From positions 1 through 64,000 of the forward strand of contig NZ_NSDM01000019.1 of the NCBI RefSeq assembly GCF_030852425.1: 64,000 nt of DNA, read 5' to 3'. Source of the DNA: Saccharothrix longispora (GTDB taxonomy: Bacteria; Actinomycetota; Actinomycetes; Mycobacteriales; Pseudonocardiaceae). Each line of letters starts with the position of its first letter. Position 1 is the stretch's first letter. The notes beneath the pieces are model-generated. The model had not been told where the DNA came from, searched no databases, and saw only the letters and a program-made list of their open reading frames with translations. A program made the translations under genes and the position numbers. Shown in pieces: positions 45,444 to 53,522 of the stretch.

Positions 45444-46367
45444 TCAGCGCAGCGCGCCGGCCGGGCGGACCTCCCACATCGTCCACAGCGGGCGGTAGCC
45501 CTGCCGGGGCCAGAACACCGAGGACAGCGGGTTCGGCGGGTTGTAGTAGAGGTAGGTGCCGACCGTGCCCAGCCGGGCCAGCTCGCGGTGCGCGAACGCC
45601 ATCAGCTGCCGACCCACGCCGCCGCCCCGCGCGCCGGGCAGCACGGACACGCAGTTCACGTACCCCCAGCGGCCCGTCGGCAGGCGGGTCGAGGTCAGGT
45701 TGCCCGGCTCGGACGTCACCACCGCGCACTCGGCCAGCGCCACCGCGATGCCGTCCCGCTCCGCCAGCCACGCCGGACCGCCCGCCGCCAGCCGCTCGGC
45801 CAGCGCCCGCCGCTTCAGCCCGACCGCGTCCGGCCGGTGCACCGTGGAGCCGACCATCGACGAGTAGCGCAGCTCGGCCAGCGCCAGCGCGACCACGGTG
45901 TCCAGGTCCGCGGGCGTGGCCCGGCGGATCGTCGCGCCACCCGTCACCGGGGGCGGCGGGGCCTGCCGGACCGCGATCACGGTCAGCGGCACCAGGCCGT
46001 GGTCCAGCAGCGCCCGCGTCGACTCGGCGTCCCGGCTCGGCCAGGTCAGCACGCACGCCGAGTCCCGCTCCGCCGGGTGCAGCAGGTCCAGCCGCTGCCG
46101 CCACGCCCGCAGCAGCGCGTCCATGCCCGCCGCGCCCGTGCCGCCCAGCAGCGGCGTCAGCTCCCACACCTCGCTGGCCGACCACAGGCGGGCGGGGGAG
46201 CGGTGCTCGTGCACCCGGCGGGTGAGCACGCCCGCGACGCGCGTGCCGTCCGGCAGCGCCGCGGTCAGCACGTCCCCGTCCGCGGGCGCCACCGCGGGCG
46301 GCAGCAGCGGGTCGATGCTCGCGAAGCGCACGCCCTGCGCCTCCACCAGCCCCCGCCCGACGGTCAT
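45444..46367 (-). CDS. GNAT-family N-acetyltransferase
   Basis: A 307-residue protein with a C-terminal GNAT domain: VNCVSVLPGARGGGVGRQLMAFAHREL carries the acetyl-CoA loop (A-R-G-G-G-V-G), and GTVGTYLYYNPPNPLSSVFWPRQGY is typical of the C-terminal strand region. The N-terminal ~140 residues (SASEVWELTPLLGGTGAAGMDALLRAW, SACVLTWPSRDAESTRALLDHGL) may be a degenerate second GNAT half. The substrate is unknown. ATG 46367, 10 bases after the methyltransferase stop in the same operon. Confidence 0.85.
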   Translation of the reverse strand: MTVGRGLVEAQGVRFASIDPLLPPAVAPADGDVLTAALPDGTRVAGVLTRRVHEHRSPARLWSASEVWELTPLLGGTGAAGMDALLRAWRQRLDLLHPAERDSACVLTWPSRDAESTRALLDHGLVPLTVIAVRQAPPPPVTGGATIRRATPADLDTVVALALAELRYSSMVGSTVHRPDAVGLKRRALAERLAAGGPAWLAERDGIAVALAECAVVTSEPGNLTSTRLPTGRWGYVNCVSVLPGARGGGVGRQLMAFAHRELARLGTVGTYLYYNPPNPLSSVFWPRQGYRPLWTMWEVRPAGALR

Positions 46368-46377
46368 GCCCGGCAGA

Positions 46378-47208
46378 TTACGACTTCCGCGTCCGGAAGA
46401 TCGCGGTGCCCGGGAACAGCCGGCCGCGCAGCGGGCTCCACTGGCCCCAGGTGCGGGTGTGCCCGGCGGGCCACTCCGGCTCCACCACGTCGAGCAGCTC
46501 CAGGCCCGCGCCGACGAGCGCCCGCACGTAGTCGCCCGTGGTCCGGTGGTGCTCCACGTACGTCGCCCGCCCGGTCCCGTCGACCTCCACGTACGGGGTG
46601 CGGTCGAAGTAGGACTGCGTCACGGTGAGGCCGTTCGGACCCGGGTCGTCCGGGAAGATCCACCGGATCGGGTGAGTCACGGAGAAGACCCACGGGGCGC
46701 CGGGGCGCAGCACCCGGGACACCTCCCGGAACACCTCGCCCACGTCCGCCACGAACGGCACCGCGCCGAACGCGGAGCACGCCGCGTCGAACGACGAGTC
46801 CGCGAACGGGAGCTGGTCGGCGCTCGCCTGCACCAGGGGCACGGTCGTGCCGGTCCGCCCCGCCGCCGCGACCGCGTGCCGCAGCATCCCCGCCGAGATG
46901 TCGAACGCCACCGCGTCCGCGCCCCGCCGCTTCAGCCAGCGCGCGCACGGCGCCGAGCCGCAGCCGACCTCCAGCACGCGGCGTCCGCGCACGTCGCCGA
47001 GGTAGCCGACCTCCTCCTCGCGGACCCCCTCGGGGCACCACACGAAGTCCGCCTCGCCCAGGAAGTCGCCGTGCTCGGCGTGGTAGTCGTCGGCGTCGGC
47101 GTCCCACCAGACCCGGTTCGCCGCCCGCGACTCCGCCGCGTCGACGCCCCGCTTGGCGATGCCGGTCGTGCCGAGCGCCAGTTCGGCGCTCGCGTGCTGG
47201 TCGGACAC
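46378..47208 (-). CDS. SAM-dependent class I methyltransferase
   Basis: A 276-residue Rossmann methyltransferase. Motif I is VLEVGCGSAPCARWL; later motifs are VAFDISAGMLRHA, ASADQLPFADSSFDAACSAFGAVPF and REVSRVLRPGAPWVFSV. The N-terminal NRVWWDADADDYHAEHGDFLG is typical of an actinobacterial group annotated only as methyltransferases. The substrate is unknown. The GTG at 47208 follows a ggag site. It is divergent from rpsA, whose promoter lies in the 190-base gap. Confidence 0.9.
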   Translation of the reverse strand: MSDQHASAELALGTTGIAKRGVDAAESRAANRVWWDADADDYHAEHGDFLGEADFVWCPEGVREEEVGYLGDVRGRRVLEVGCGSAPCARWLKRRGADAVAFDISAGMLRHAVAAAGRTGTTVPLVQASADQLPFADSSFDAACSAFGAVPFVADVGEVFREVSRVLRPGAPWVFSVTHPIRWIFPDDPGPNGLTVTQSYFDRTPYVEVDGTGRATYVEHHRTTGDYVRALVGAGLELLDVVEPEWPAGHTRTWGQWSPLRGRLFPGTAIFRTRKS

Positions 47209-47232
47209 ACTGCTCCATTCACGCGGACCGGT

Positions 47233-47262
47233 TTGCCCGGTGGTCGTCGAGCCGCGTACGAT
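47233..47262 (+). promoter_or_regulatory. Candidate rpsA promoter
   Basis: TTGCCC (47233-47238) and TACGAT (47257-47262) with an 18-base spacer form a good housekeeping sigma promoter facing rpsA. The leader would be about 130 bases. It contains no obvious strong ribosome site next to ATG 47399; S1 messages in other bacteria use unusual initiation and autoregulation. Confidence 0.6.
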
Positions 47263-47398
47263 ACCGCGTGCGTGGTGCGTTCGCGCTGCCCATGATCGGT
47301 GATCTCCTGGTGAGTCGGTCTTCGCGGTGGGGCGCGCCCTCCGCGAAGCGTCGAACCCGCAGGCCGAAACCCCAATCCGTACCGGAGCCACCTACCTA

Positions 47399-48892
47399 AT
47401 GTCCACCGACACCACCACTGTCCCGGTTGCCGCTGCGCCGAAGCAGGTCGCCATCAACGATATCGGGACGGAGGAGGACTTCCTCGCCGCTATCGACAAG
47501 ACGATCAAGTACTTCAACGATGGCGATATCGTCGAAGGCACGATCGTCAAGGTCGACCGGGACGAGGTCCTGCTCGACATCGGCTACAAGACCGAGGGCG
47601 TCATCCCCTCGCGCGAGTTGTCGATCAAGCACGACGTCGACCCCAACGAGGTCGTCAAGGTCGGTGACGAGGTCGAGGCCCTCGTCCTCCAGAAGGAGGA
47701 CAAGGAAGGTCGGCTGATCCTCTCCAAGAAGCGCGCTCAGTACGAGCGCGCCTGGGGCACCATCGAGGCGCTCAAGGAGAAGGACGAGCCCGTCAAGGGC
47801 ACCGTCATCGAGGTCGTCAAGGGCGGCCTGATCCTGGACATCGGTCTGCGCGGCTTCCTCCCCGCCTCGCTCGTCGAGATGCGTCGCGTCCGCGACCTCC
47901 AGCCCTACGTGGGCCGCGAGCTCGAGGCGAAGATCATCGAGCTGGACAAGAACCGCAACAACGTGGTCCTGTCCCGCCGCGCGTGGCTGGAGCAGACCCA
48001 GTCCGAGGTCCGCAGCGAGTTCCTCAACCAGCTGCAGAAGGGCCAGGTCCGCAAGGGCGTCGTGTCCTCCATCGTCAACTTCGGTGCCTTCGTGGACCTG
48101 GGTGGCGTGGACGGCCTCGTGCACGTCTCGGAGCTGTCCTGGAAGCACATCGACCACCCGTCCGAGGTCGTCGAGGTCGGCCAGGAGGTCACGGTCGAGG
48201 TCCTCGACGTCGACATGGAGCGCGAGCGCGTGTCGCTGTCGCTCAAGGCGACGCAGGAAGACCCGTGGCGCCAGTTCGCCCGGACCCACGCGATCGGCCA
48301 GATCGTGCCGGGCAAGGTCACCAAGCTCGTCCCGTTCGGTGCGTTCGTCCGCGTGGACGAGGGCATCGAGGGCCTGGTCCACATCTCCGAGCTGGCCGAG
48401 CGCCACGTGGAGATCCCGGAGCAGGTCGTCCAGGTCGGCGACGACGTCATGGTCAAGGTCATCGACATCGACCTCGACCGCCGGCGGATCTCGCTGTCGC
48501 TCAAGCAGGCCAACGAGGGCTTCACGGTCGACTCCGAGTTCGACCCGACCCAGTACGGCATGGCCGCCGAGTACGACGACCAGGGCAACTACATCTACCC
48601 CGAGGGCTTCGACCCGGAGACCCAGGAGTGGCAGGAAGGCTTCGACAAGCAGCGCGAGGAGTGGGAGCGGCAGTACGCCGAGGCCCACACGCGCTACGAG
48701 GCCCACATGAAGCAGGTCGCCAAGGCCGCTGCCGCCGAGGAAGAGGCCGCGGGCGAGACGAACTACTCGTCCGGTGGCGACGCCCCGGCCGCCGCGTCGT
48801 CCAGCACGGGCGCCCCGGCTCAGGCCGGCGGCACCCTGGCCAGCGACGAGCAGCTGGCCGCGCTCCGCGAGAAGCTGTCGGGCGGCGCCTGA
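47399..48892 (+). CDS. rpsA: 30S ribosomal protein S1
   Basis: A 497-residue S1 protein, which helps bind mRNA to the small subunit. Four S1 (OB-fold) domains are visible: GDIVEGTIVKVDRDEVLLDIGYKTEG, PVKGTVIEVVKGGLILDIGLRGFLP, VRKGVVSSIVNFGAFVDLGGVDGLVHVSEL and IVPGKVTKLVPFGAFVRVDEGIEGLVHISEL, each given here by its first strands. The C-terminal ~110 residues are acidic, then alanine/serine-rich (disordered). Actinobacterial S1 has four domains against six in E. coli. The ATG at 47399 fits the domain start. Confidence 0.97.
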   Translation: MSTDTTTVPVAAAPKQVAINDIGTEEDFLAAIDKTIKYFNDGDIVEGTIVKVDRDEVLLDIGYKTEGVIPSRELSIKHDVDPNEVVKVGDEVEALVLQKEDKEGRLILSKKRAQYERAWGTIEALKEKDEPVKGTVIEVVKGGLILDIGLRGFLPASLVEMRRVRDLQPYVGRELEAKIIELDKNRNNVVLSRRAWLEQTQSEVRSEFLNQLQKGQVRKGVVSSIVNFGAFVDLGGVDGLVHVSELSWKHIDHPSEVVEVGQEVTVEVLDVDMERERVSLSLKATQEDPWRQFARTHAIGQIVPGKVTKLVPFGAFVRVDEGIEGLVHISELAERHVEIPEQVVQVGDDVMVKVIDIDLDRRRISLSLKQANEGFTVDSEFDPTQYGMAAEYDDQGNYIYPEGFDPETQEWQEGFDKQREEWERQYAEAHTRYEAHMKQVAKAAAAEEEAAGETNYSSGGDAPAAASSSTGAPAQAGGTLASDEQLAALREKLSGGA

Positions 48893-48925
48893 TCAGCACC
48901 CCGGTCACCGACCGGTAGGCACGAC

Positions 48926-48963
48926 GGGATCGCCCCCCACCCTCACGGGTGGGGGGCGATCCC
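48926..48963 (+). terminator. Strong terminator after rpsA
   Basis: A perfect 17-bp stem (48926-48942 and 48947-48963) with a TCAC loop and a CTTTCCC tail lies 33 bases after the rpsA stop. Confidence 0.92.
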
Positions 48964-48970
48964 CTTTCCC

Positions 48971-49036
48971 GCGAGTCGTACGCCCAGCCCCCGCGAGTCG
49001 TACGTCCAGGACCCGCGAGTCCAACGTCCAGGAGCT
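48971..49036. repeat. Three 22-bp tandem intergenic repeats
   Basis: GCGAGT starts three units at 48971, 48993 and 49015. Units 1 and 2 share GCGAGTCGTACG; units 2 and 3 share ACGTCCAGGA. They lie in the 226-base gap between rpsA and a lipoprotein gene. Next to them is an inverted repeat, GTTCGGGA (49048-49055) with TCCCGAAC (49071-49078), around a GGGACCC/GGGTCCC core. No coding sequence is seen in this gap. Confidence 0.75.
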
Positions 49037-49118
49037 CTGGGTTCGGCGTTCGGGACCCCGGGTCCCGCGTTCCCGAACGGGCTGCGAACGCGGTGTCGTG
49101 CGCTAGGTTGGGAACCCT

Positions 49119-49745
49119 ATGAGCGCGCGGATGATGCTGCTGCCGGTGGTGCTGGCCGTCGTCTTCTCGGCCCTCGCGCAGGCGTGCTCGTCCGTGGCGC
49201 CGCCGCCCGCGCCGCCGCCGCGGATCCCGACGATCCTGCCCCCGACGACGATCAGCCGGACGCCGCAGATGGCCGACCGGCCGCTGCCGGAGGACTGCGA
49301 GTTCGTCCTGACCGTCGAGGTGCTCGACCAGAAGCTCGGCCGCGAGCTGGGCGGCGAGCTGAAGCAGATCATCGGCGTCCCCGAACCGTCGCTCGGCCGC
49401 ACGGGCAAGATCGACTGCTACTACGGGCTGGGCCAGCGGCAGCCGATCGCCGCCGCACCCGTGATCGTCGGCCTCGCCACCTACGTGGACGAGCCCACCG
49501 CGGCCGGACGGGTCGCCGACAGCGTCACCGCCGAGCGCGAGGACGGCGCCACGATCACCCCCGTCGAGGTGACCAGGCACAAGGCCAGCCTGGTCGTCAC
49601 CAGGACCGAGCGCCTGCTGGTCGGCTCGCTCGGCAAGACCACGTACGTGGTGCGCGCGAAGGCCGGGTTCCTGCCGGACGAGCAGGTCGGGCCCTTCCTT
49701 GTCGCGCTCGCCCAGCAGTCCATGACGCCCGTCGAGGAGGACTGA
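49119..49745 (+). CDS. Probable secreted lipoprotein, unrecognised
   Basis: A 208-residue exported protein. A signal helix (LLPVVLAVVFSALAQAC) ends in a cysteine that could be lipidated, though the residues before it are not an ideal lipobox. A proline-rich linker (APPPAPPPRIPTILPPTT) follows, then a compact domain with two further cysteines (EDCEFVLTVEVLDQKLG and KIDCYYGLG) that may pair. No family is recognised. ATG 49119; a TAGGTT hexamer (49104-49109) lies 9 bases before it, so the leader would be very short. The coaE gene follows after 28 bases. Confidence 0.75.
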   Translation: MSARMMLLPVVLAVVFSALAQACSSVAPPPAPPPRIPTILPPTTISRTPQMADRPLPEDCEFVLTVEVLDQKLGRELGGELKQIIGVPEPSLGRTGKIDCYYGLGQRQPIAAAPVIVGLATYVDEPTAAGRVADSVTAEREDGATITPVEVTRHKASLVVTRTERLLVGSLGKTTYVVRAKAGFLPDEQVGPFLVALAQQSMTPVEED

Positions 49746-49773
49746 AGATCGCGGCCGTGGCAGGCTGACCCCC

Positions 49774-50943
49774 ATGTTGCGCGTGGGCCTCTCCGGGGGA
49801 ATCGGGTCGGGCAAGTCGACGGTGGCGGGCAGGCTCGCCGAGCACGGCGCGGTGGTGATCGACGCCGACCGGCTGGCCCGCGAGGTCGTCGAACCCGGCA
49901 CGGAGGGCCTGCGCGAGATCGTCGAGGCGTTCGGCGAGGACGTCGTGCGGGACGGCGCGCTCGACCGGGCGGCGCTGGCGGCGCGGGTGTTCACCGACGA
50001 CGCCGCGAGGGCCACCCTCAACGGCATCACGCACCCGAGGATCGCCGCCCGCACGGCCGAGCTGATCGCCGCCGCGCCCGAGGACGCGATCGTCGTGCAC
50101 GACGTGCCGCTGCTCGTGGAGAACGGCATGGCCCCGCTCTACCACCTCGTGCTCATCGTGCACGCCGACGTCGAGGAGCGCGTGGTGCGCCTCCGGGGGC
50201 GCGGCATGCCCGAGGAGGATGCCCGGCGGCGCATCGCGGCCCAGGCCGACGACGAGCGGCGCCGCGCGGTGGCGGACGTGTGGCTGGACAACTCCGGCAC
50301 GCCCGACCTGGTGCTCGCGCGCGTCGACGAGCTGTGGGCGGACCGGCTGGTGCGCTACGAGTCGAACGTGCGGCTGCGCCGGTACGCCCCCGGCCCGCCG
50401 GTCGTCGTGCCCTACGACGCCACGTGGCCCGAGCAGGCCCGACGGGTCGCGGCGCGGATCGCCCTGGCGGCGGACGGCAGGCGGGTCGAGCACATCGGGT
50501 CGACGGCCGTGCCGGGGCTGGCCGCGAAGGACGTGCTGGACTTCCAGCTGGGCGTGGCGTCGCTGGAGGAGGCCGCCGGGCTGGAGGACGCGCTGGCGCG
50601 CGCCGGGTTCCCGGGACTGGGCCTCCGCGAGGACGCGGTGAAGCGGGTGGGGGACGCGCCGGAGCTGTGGCACAAGCGGCTGCACGCGGGCGCGGACCCG
50701 GGCCGGCGGGTCAACCTGCACGTCCGCGTCGAGGGCGGCCCGGCGTGGGAGTGGGCGGTGCGGTTCCGCGACTGGCTGCGGGCCGACGCGGCGGCGCGGG
50801 ACGAGTACGCGGCGGTGAAGCTGGAACTGGCGGAGCGGCACCGGGGCGACGCGGAGGGGTTCGCCTACGGCGAGTCGAAGGAGCCGTGGATGTCGGCCGC
50901 CACGGCCCGCGTCGACGCGTTCTTCGCGTCGCAGGAGGGCTAG
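49774..50943 (+). CDS. coaE: Dephospho-CoA kinase fused to a GrpB/UPF0157 domain
   Basis: A 389-residue fusion. Residues 1 to ~195 are dephospho-CoA kinase, the last step of CoA synthesis: Walker A LSGGIGSGKSTVAGRLA, VIDADRLAREVVEPG, HPRIAAR, VVHDVPLLVENGM and RGRGMPEEDARRRIAAQ. Residues ~215-389 are a GrpB (UPF0157, nucleotidyltransferase-like) domain: VVVPYDATWPEQARRV, VEHIGSTAVPGLAAKDVLDFQLG, HKRLHAGADPGRRVNLHVRV. The same fusion is known in mycobacteria and relatives; the role of the second domain is unclear. ATG 49774. The stop overlaps the stop of a convergent DUF402 gene by 3 bases. Confidence 0.96.
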   Translation: MLRVGLSGGIGSGKSTVAGRLAEHGAVVIDADRLAREVVEPGTEGLREIVEAFGEDVVRDGALDRAALAARVFTDDAARATLNGITHPRIAARTAELIAAAPEDAIVVHDVPLLVENGMAPLYHLVLIVHADVEERVVRLRGRGMPEEDARRRIAAQADDERRRAVADVWLDNSGTPDLVLARVDELWADRLVRYESNVRLRRYAPGPPVVVPYDATWPEQARRVAARIALAADGRRVEHIGSTAVPGLAAKDVLDFQLGVASLEEAAGLEDALARAGFPGLGLREDAVKRVGDAPELWHKRLHAGADPGRRVNLHVRVEGGPAWEWAVRFRDWLRADAAARDEYAAVKLELAERHRGDAEGFAYGESKEPWMSAATARVDAFFASQEG

Positions 50944-51458
50944 GGCGACGGCCAGGTGTCGAAGATGCCCCGGTGGGTGAGCCACGCGCCGAGGTCGTGG
51001 CGGTGCAGGCTCACCTCTTCCAGGGTGCGGTGCACGATCCGCAGGGCCTGGTCGGCGTCGTCGGCGTTCAGCACGCGACCGGCGACGGCGGCGGCGAACT
51101 CCTCGGAGCGCACGATGCGGGCCGTCGTGCCGCCCGGCACGGCCAGGCCGAGCAGGAGGTCCGTGGTGCGCCAGTGGCGGCTGTCGCGCTGCACCCGCAC
51201 GGCGGACAGCACGCTCGGCCCGCTGCGCGCGTGCCGGGACCGCGGCTTGTGGTGGGTCAACCGGAGCCCCAGTTCGGGCATCAACCAGGTGACCTCCGAA
51301 TCGGAGAACGGGTCCTCCGGGGTCGGGCACTCCAGGCGCAGGCCCCAGTGCTCCACCCGGCAGGTGGACAAGCGCCGCGCGCCGCCGCTGGAGTAGCTCC
51401 GAACAGCGCTGACGGTGTCGACGACGTCGACCAGCTGAGGTGTGATGACCGCTCCCAC
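50940..51458 (-). CDS. DUF402-family protein
   Basis: A 172-residue protein resembling the DUF402 fold (nucleoside-diphosphatase-like beta barrel) but diverged: WGLRLECPTPEDPFSDSEVTWLMPELGLRLT, HWRTTDLLLGLAVPG, FAAAVAGRVLNADDADQALRIVHRTLEEV, ending in GIFDTWPSP. It shares its domain order and C-terminal pattern with the next gene upstream, which is a clearer DUF402. The GTG at 51458 is the likely start. Function unknown. Confidence 0.72.
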   Translation of the reverse strand: MGAVITPQLVDVVDTVSAVRSYSSGGARRLSTCRVEHWGLRLECPTPEDPFSDSEVTWLMPELGLRLTHHKPRSRHARSGPSVLSAVRVQRDSRHWRTTDLLLGLAVPGGTTARIVRSEEFAAAVAGRVLNADDADQALRIVHRTLEEVSLHRHDLGAWLTHRGIFDTWPSP

Positions 51459-51594
51459 GCGACCCGAGGGTAGCCGCAGATGTGCGCCGGGTAACTGTGC
51501 GGGTCGATTCGTTATATCACGGTCTGTGGTGAGGGGGGTCTCTATCCGGTGACGGACTCAGGGGATGGTTGACCTGCGAGTGTGACTGTCTGTA

Positions 51595-52107
51595 TTACCC
51601 GCGACGCCACGTCGTGATCATCCCCAGCGAGGCCAGCCAGCGCACGGCGTCGTGCCCGTGCGCGGCGATCCCGGCCACCGCGCGGTAGGTGTTCTCCAGC
51701 GCCCACTGGGCCCGCTCCGGCCGGAGGAGGCCCTGGTCGAGGGCGCCGAGCAGCTCGTCCGTGTCCAGCACCGTCACGCCGCGCCCCGTGCGCACGAGGA
51801 TGTCCAGGTACAGGTCGACGGTCTTCCACACCGAGCCGCTGGAGCTGATCTCCACGAGGTCGATGTACAGGTCGTAGTCGCGCTCGTGGCCGGGGTGCCA
51901 CGACTGCCTGGTCACCCGCAGGCCCTGGGACGGCAGCAGCCACGACTCGAAGTGCGACAGGTGCGGGTGGCCCGGCACCGGCCGGAACATGTACAGGCCG
52001 TGCGGGGTCAGCCGGTACTCCTCGACGCCCCGGAGGTGGCCCTTGGGGTCCGTGTTGCTCTTGGCGTCCAGGTCGAAGTACTCGATCTTCGGCGGGTGGA
52101 TGTGCAT
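51595..52107 (-). CDS. DUF402-family protein
   Basis: A 170-residue DUF402 protein: MHIHPPKIEYFDLDAKSNTD, EEYRLTPHGLYMFRPVPGH, SHFESWLLPSQGLRVTRQSWHPGHERDYDLYIDLVEI, VWKTVDLYLDILVRTGRGVTVLDTDELLGAL. Family members are related to nucleoside tri/diphosphatases and FomD; the aspartates in YDLYIDLV and TVDLYLDILV fit metal-binding positions. The ATG at 52107 matches the family start as I recall it; a GTG at 52134 is in frame. It is in tandem with a diverged relative 136 bases downstream. The gap between them is AT-richer, without an obvious gene. Confidence 0.82.
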   Translation of the reverse strand: MHIHPPKIEYFDLDAKSNTDPKGHLRGVEEYRLTPHGLYMFRPVPGHPHLSHFESWLLPSQGLRVTRQSWHPGHERDYDLYIDLVEISSSGSVWKTVDLYLDILVRTGRGVTVLDTDELLGALDQGLLRPERAQWALENTYRAVAGIAAHGHDAVRWLASLGMITTWRRG

Positions 52108-52213
52108 GCGCGTCCCGGCGGAGCTCGTCGTCACAGCGCGACCCTAAGCACCGGAACCCGCTGAACACTCACTTTTGTCACCCGAAAGTAGGATGATCGC
52201 TTACTCTTCCGCC

Positions 52214-53467
52214 ATGTTCGGCATCATCCGCCCCTGCCGCAACCGCCTGGCACCCGACCTGCGCGAGTCGTGGTTGGCGCACCTGTGCGGCCTCTGCCTC
52301 GCGCTGCGCGACGACCACGGCCACCTCGCGCGCGTGGTGACCAACTACGACGGCCTCGTCATCTCCGCCCTCGTGGAGGCGCAGTCGGGGCGTTCGCGCA
52401 GGTCCGCGGGGCCGTGCGCGCTGCGCGGGATGCGGTCGGCGGACGTCGCGACGGGCACGGGCGCCCGGCTGGCCGCGTCGGTGTCCCTCGTGCTCGCCTC
52501 GGCCAAGGTCGGCGACCACGTCGCGGACGGCGACGGCGTCTTCGGGCGCCCCGGCGCGCGCGGCGTGGGCAGGCAGGTCGCCCGCCGGTGGGCCGCGCAG
52601 GCCGCCACCACCGGGCACGACCTGGGCTTCGACACCGCCGTGCTGGTGGACGCGGTCGCCCGGCAGTCGTCCGTCGAGGCCGCGGCGGCCGGCGGGACGT
52701 CCGTGCTCGCGGTGACCGAACCGACCGAGACCGCCGCGGGCGAGGCCGTCGCGCAGACCGCCGTGCTGACCGGCAGGCCCGGGAACGCGGCGCCGCTGCG
52801 CGAGGTCGGCCGCCTCTTCGGCCGGTTGGCGCACCTGCTCGACGCCGTCGAGGACCTGGCCGAGGACCGCGCGTCCGGCGCGTGGAACCCGCTGGTCGCG
52901 ACCGGGACGTCCCTGGAGGAGGCGCGCCGGCTGTGCGAGGACGCGGCCCTGGGCATCCGGCTCGCCATGGCCGAGGTGGAGTTCGCCGACGACCGGCTCG
53001 TCCACGTGCTGCTGGTGCACGAGGTGCGCGAGTCGATCGGGCGCGCGTTCGGCGAACCCCACGTCCACACGCCCGGCCATACCCCGCCGCCCGGGTGGCA
53101 GCCCGGCCCCGGCATGTACGACCCCTACCACCAGGGCGGCGTGGCGCCCCCGCCCCCGGTGCCGCCCGCCTCGGCGCCCGGTCGCGGCGGTCCGCCGACC
53201 CCGCCGAAGGGCGGCCGGCGCAAGCGCGGCGACGACCCGGCCGGCTCGGGCAGCGGCCTGTGGGCCTGGCCGAAGCTGCGGCAACCACCCGTCTCCCGCG
53301 GCCTCCTCACCGGCTGCCTGGCCGTGCTCTACCAGTGCGGGACGTGCCAGTACTGCTGCCGCGACCCCTACCCGGGCGCGTGGAGCGGCAAGTGGCGCGA
53401 GGCGTGGTGCAACTGCGACTGCTCGGGCTGCGACGGCTGCTGCACCTGTTGCGACTGCAGCTGCTAG
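52214..53467 (+). CDS. DUF5685 protein with cysteine-rich C-terminal tail
   Basis: A 417-residue protein of an actinobacterial family (DUF5685) of unknown function. The N-terminus [16 protein letters not shown], then [30 protein letters not shown] and GPCALRG, is highly characteristic. A mostly helical alanine-rich body follows, then a proline/glycine-rich linker. The last ~45 residues hold 14 cysteines ([27 protein letters not shown]), resembling a multi-metal site. The N-terminal cysteines (C8, CGLC, C) suggest another metal or cluster site. The start at ATG 52214 follows the family; upstream in-frame codons are rejected. Confidence 0.88.
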   Translation: MFGIIRPCRNRLAPDLRESWLAHLCGLCLALRDDHGHLARVVTNYDGLVISALVEAQSGRSRRSAGPCALRGMRSADVATGTGARLAASVSLVLASAKVGDHVADGDGVFGRPGARGVGRQVARRWAAQAATTGHDLGFDTAVLVDAVARQSSVEAAAAGGTSVLAVTEPTETAAGEAVAQTAVLTGRPGNAAPLREVGRLFGRLAHLLDAVEDLAEDRASGAWNPLVATGTSLEEARRLCEDAALGIRLAMAEVEFADDRLVHVLLVHEVRESIGRAFGEPHVHTPGHTPPPGWQPGPGMYDPYHQGGVAPPPPVPPASAPGRGGPPTPPKGGRRKRGDDPAGSGSGLWAWPKLRQPPVSRGLLTGCLAVLYQCGTCQYCCRDPYPGAWSGKWREAWCNCDCSGCDGCCTCCDCSC

Positions 53468-53522
53468 CCCGTCCACCAGGGACGACGCGAAACTGTCGTA
53501 CCCGGGGCGTACCTTCGTCACC

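Noticed and set aside
48971-49036. CRISPR array
   Set aside because: The three units are contiguous with no spacers, and no cas genes are present.
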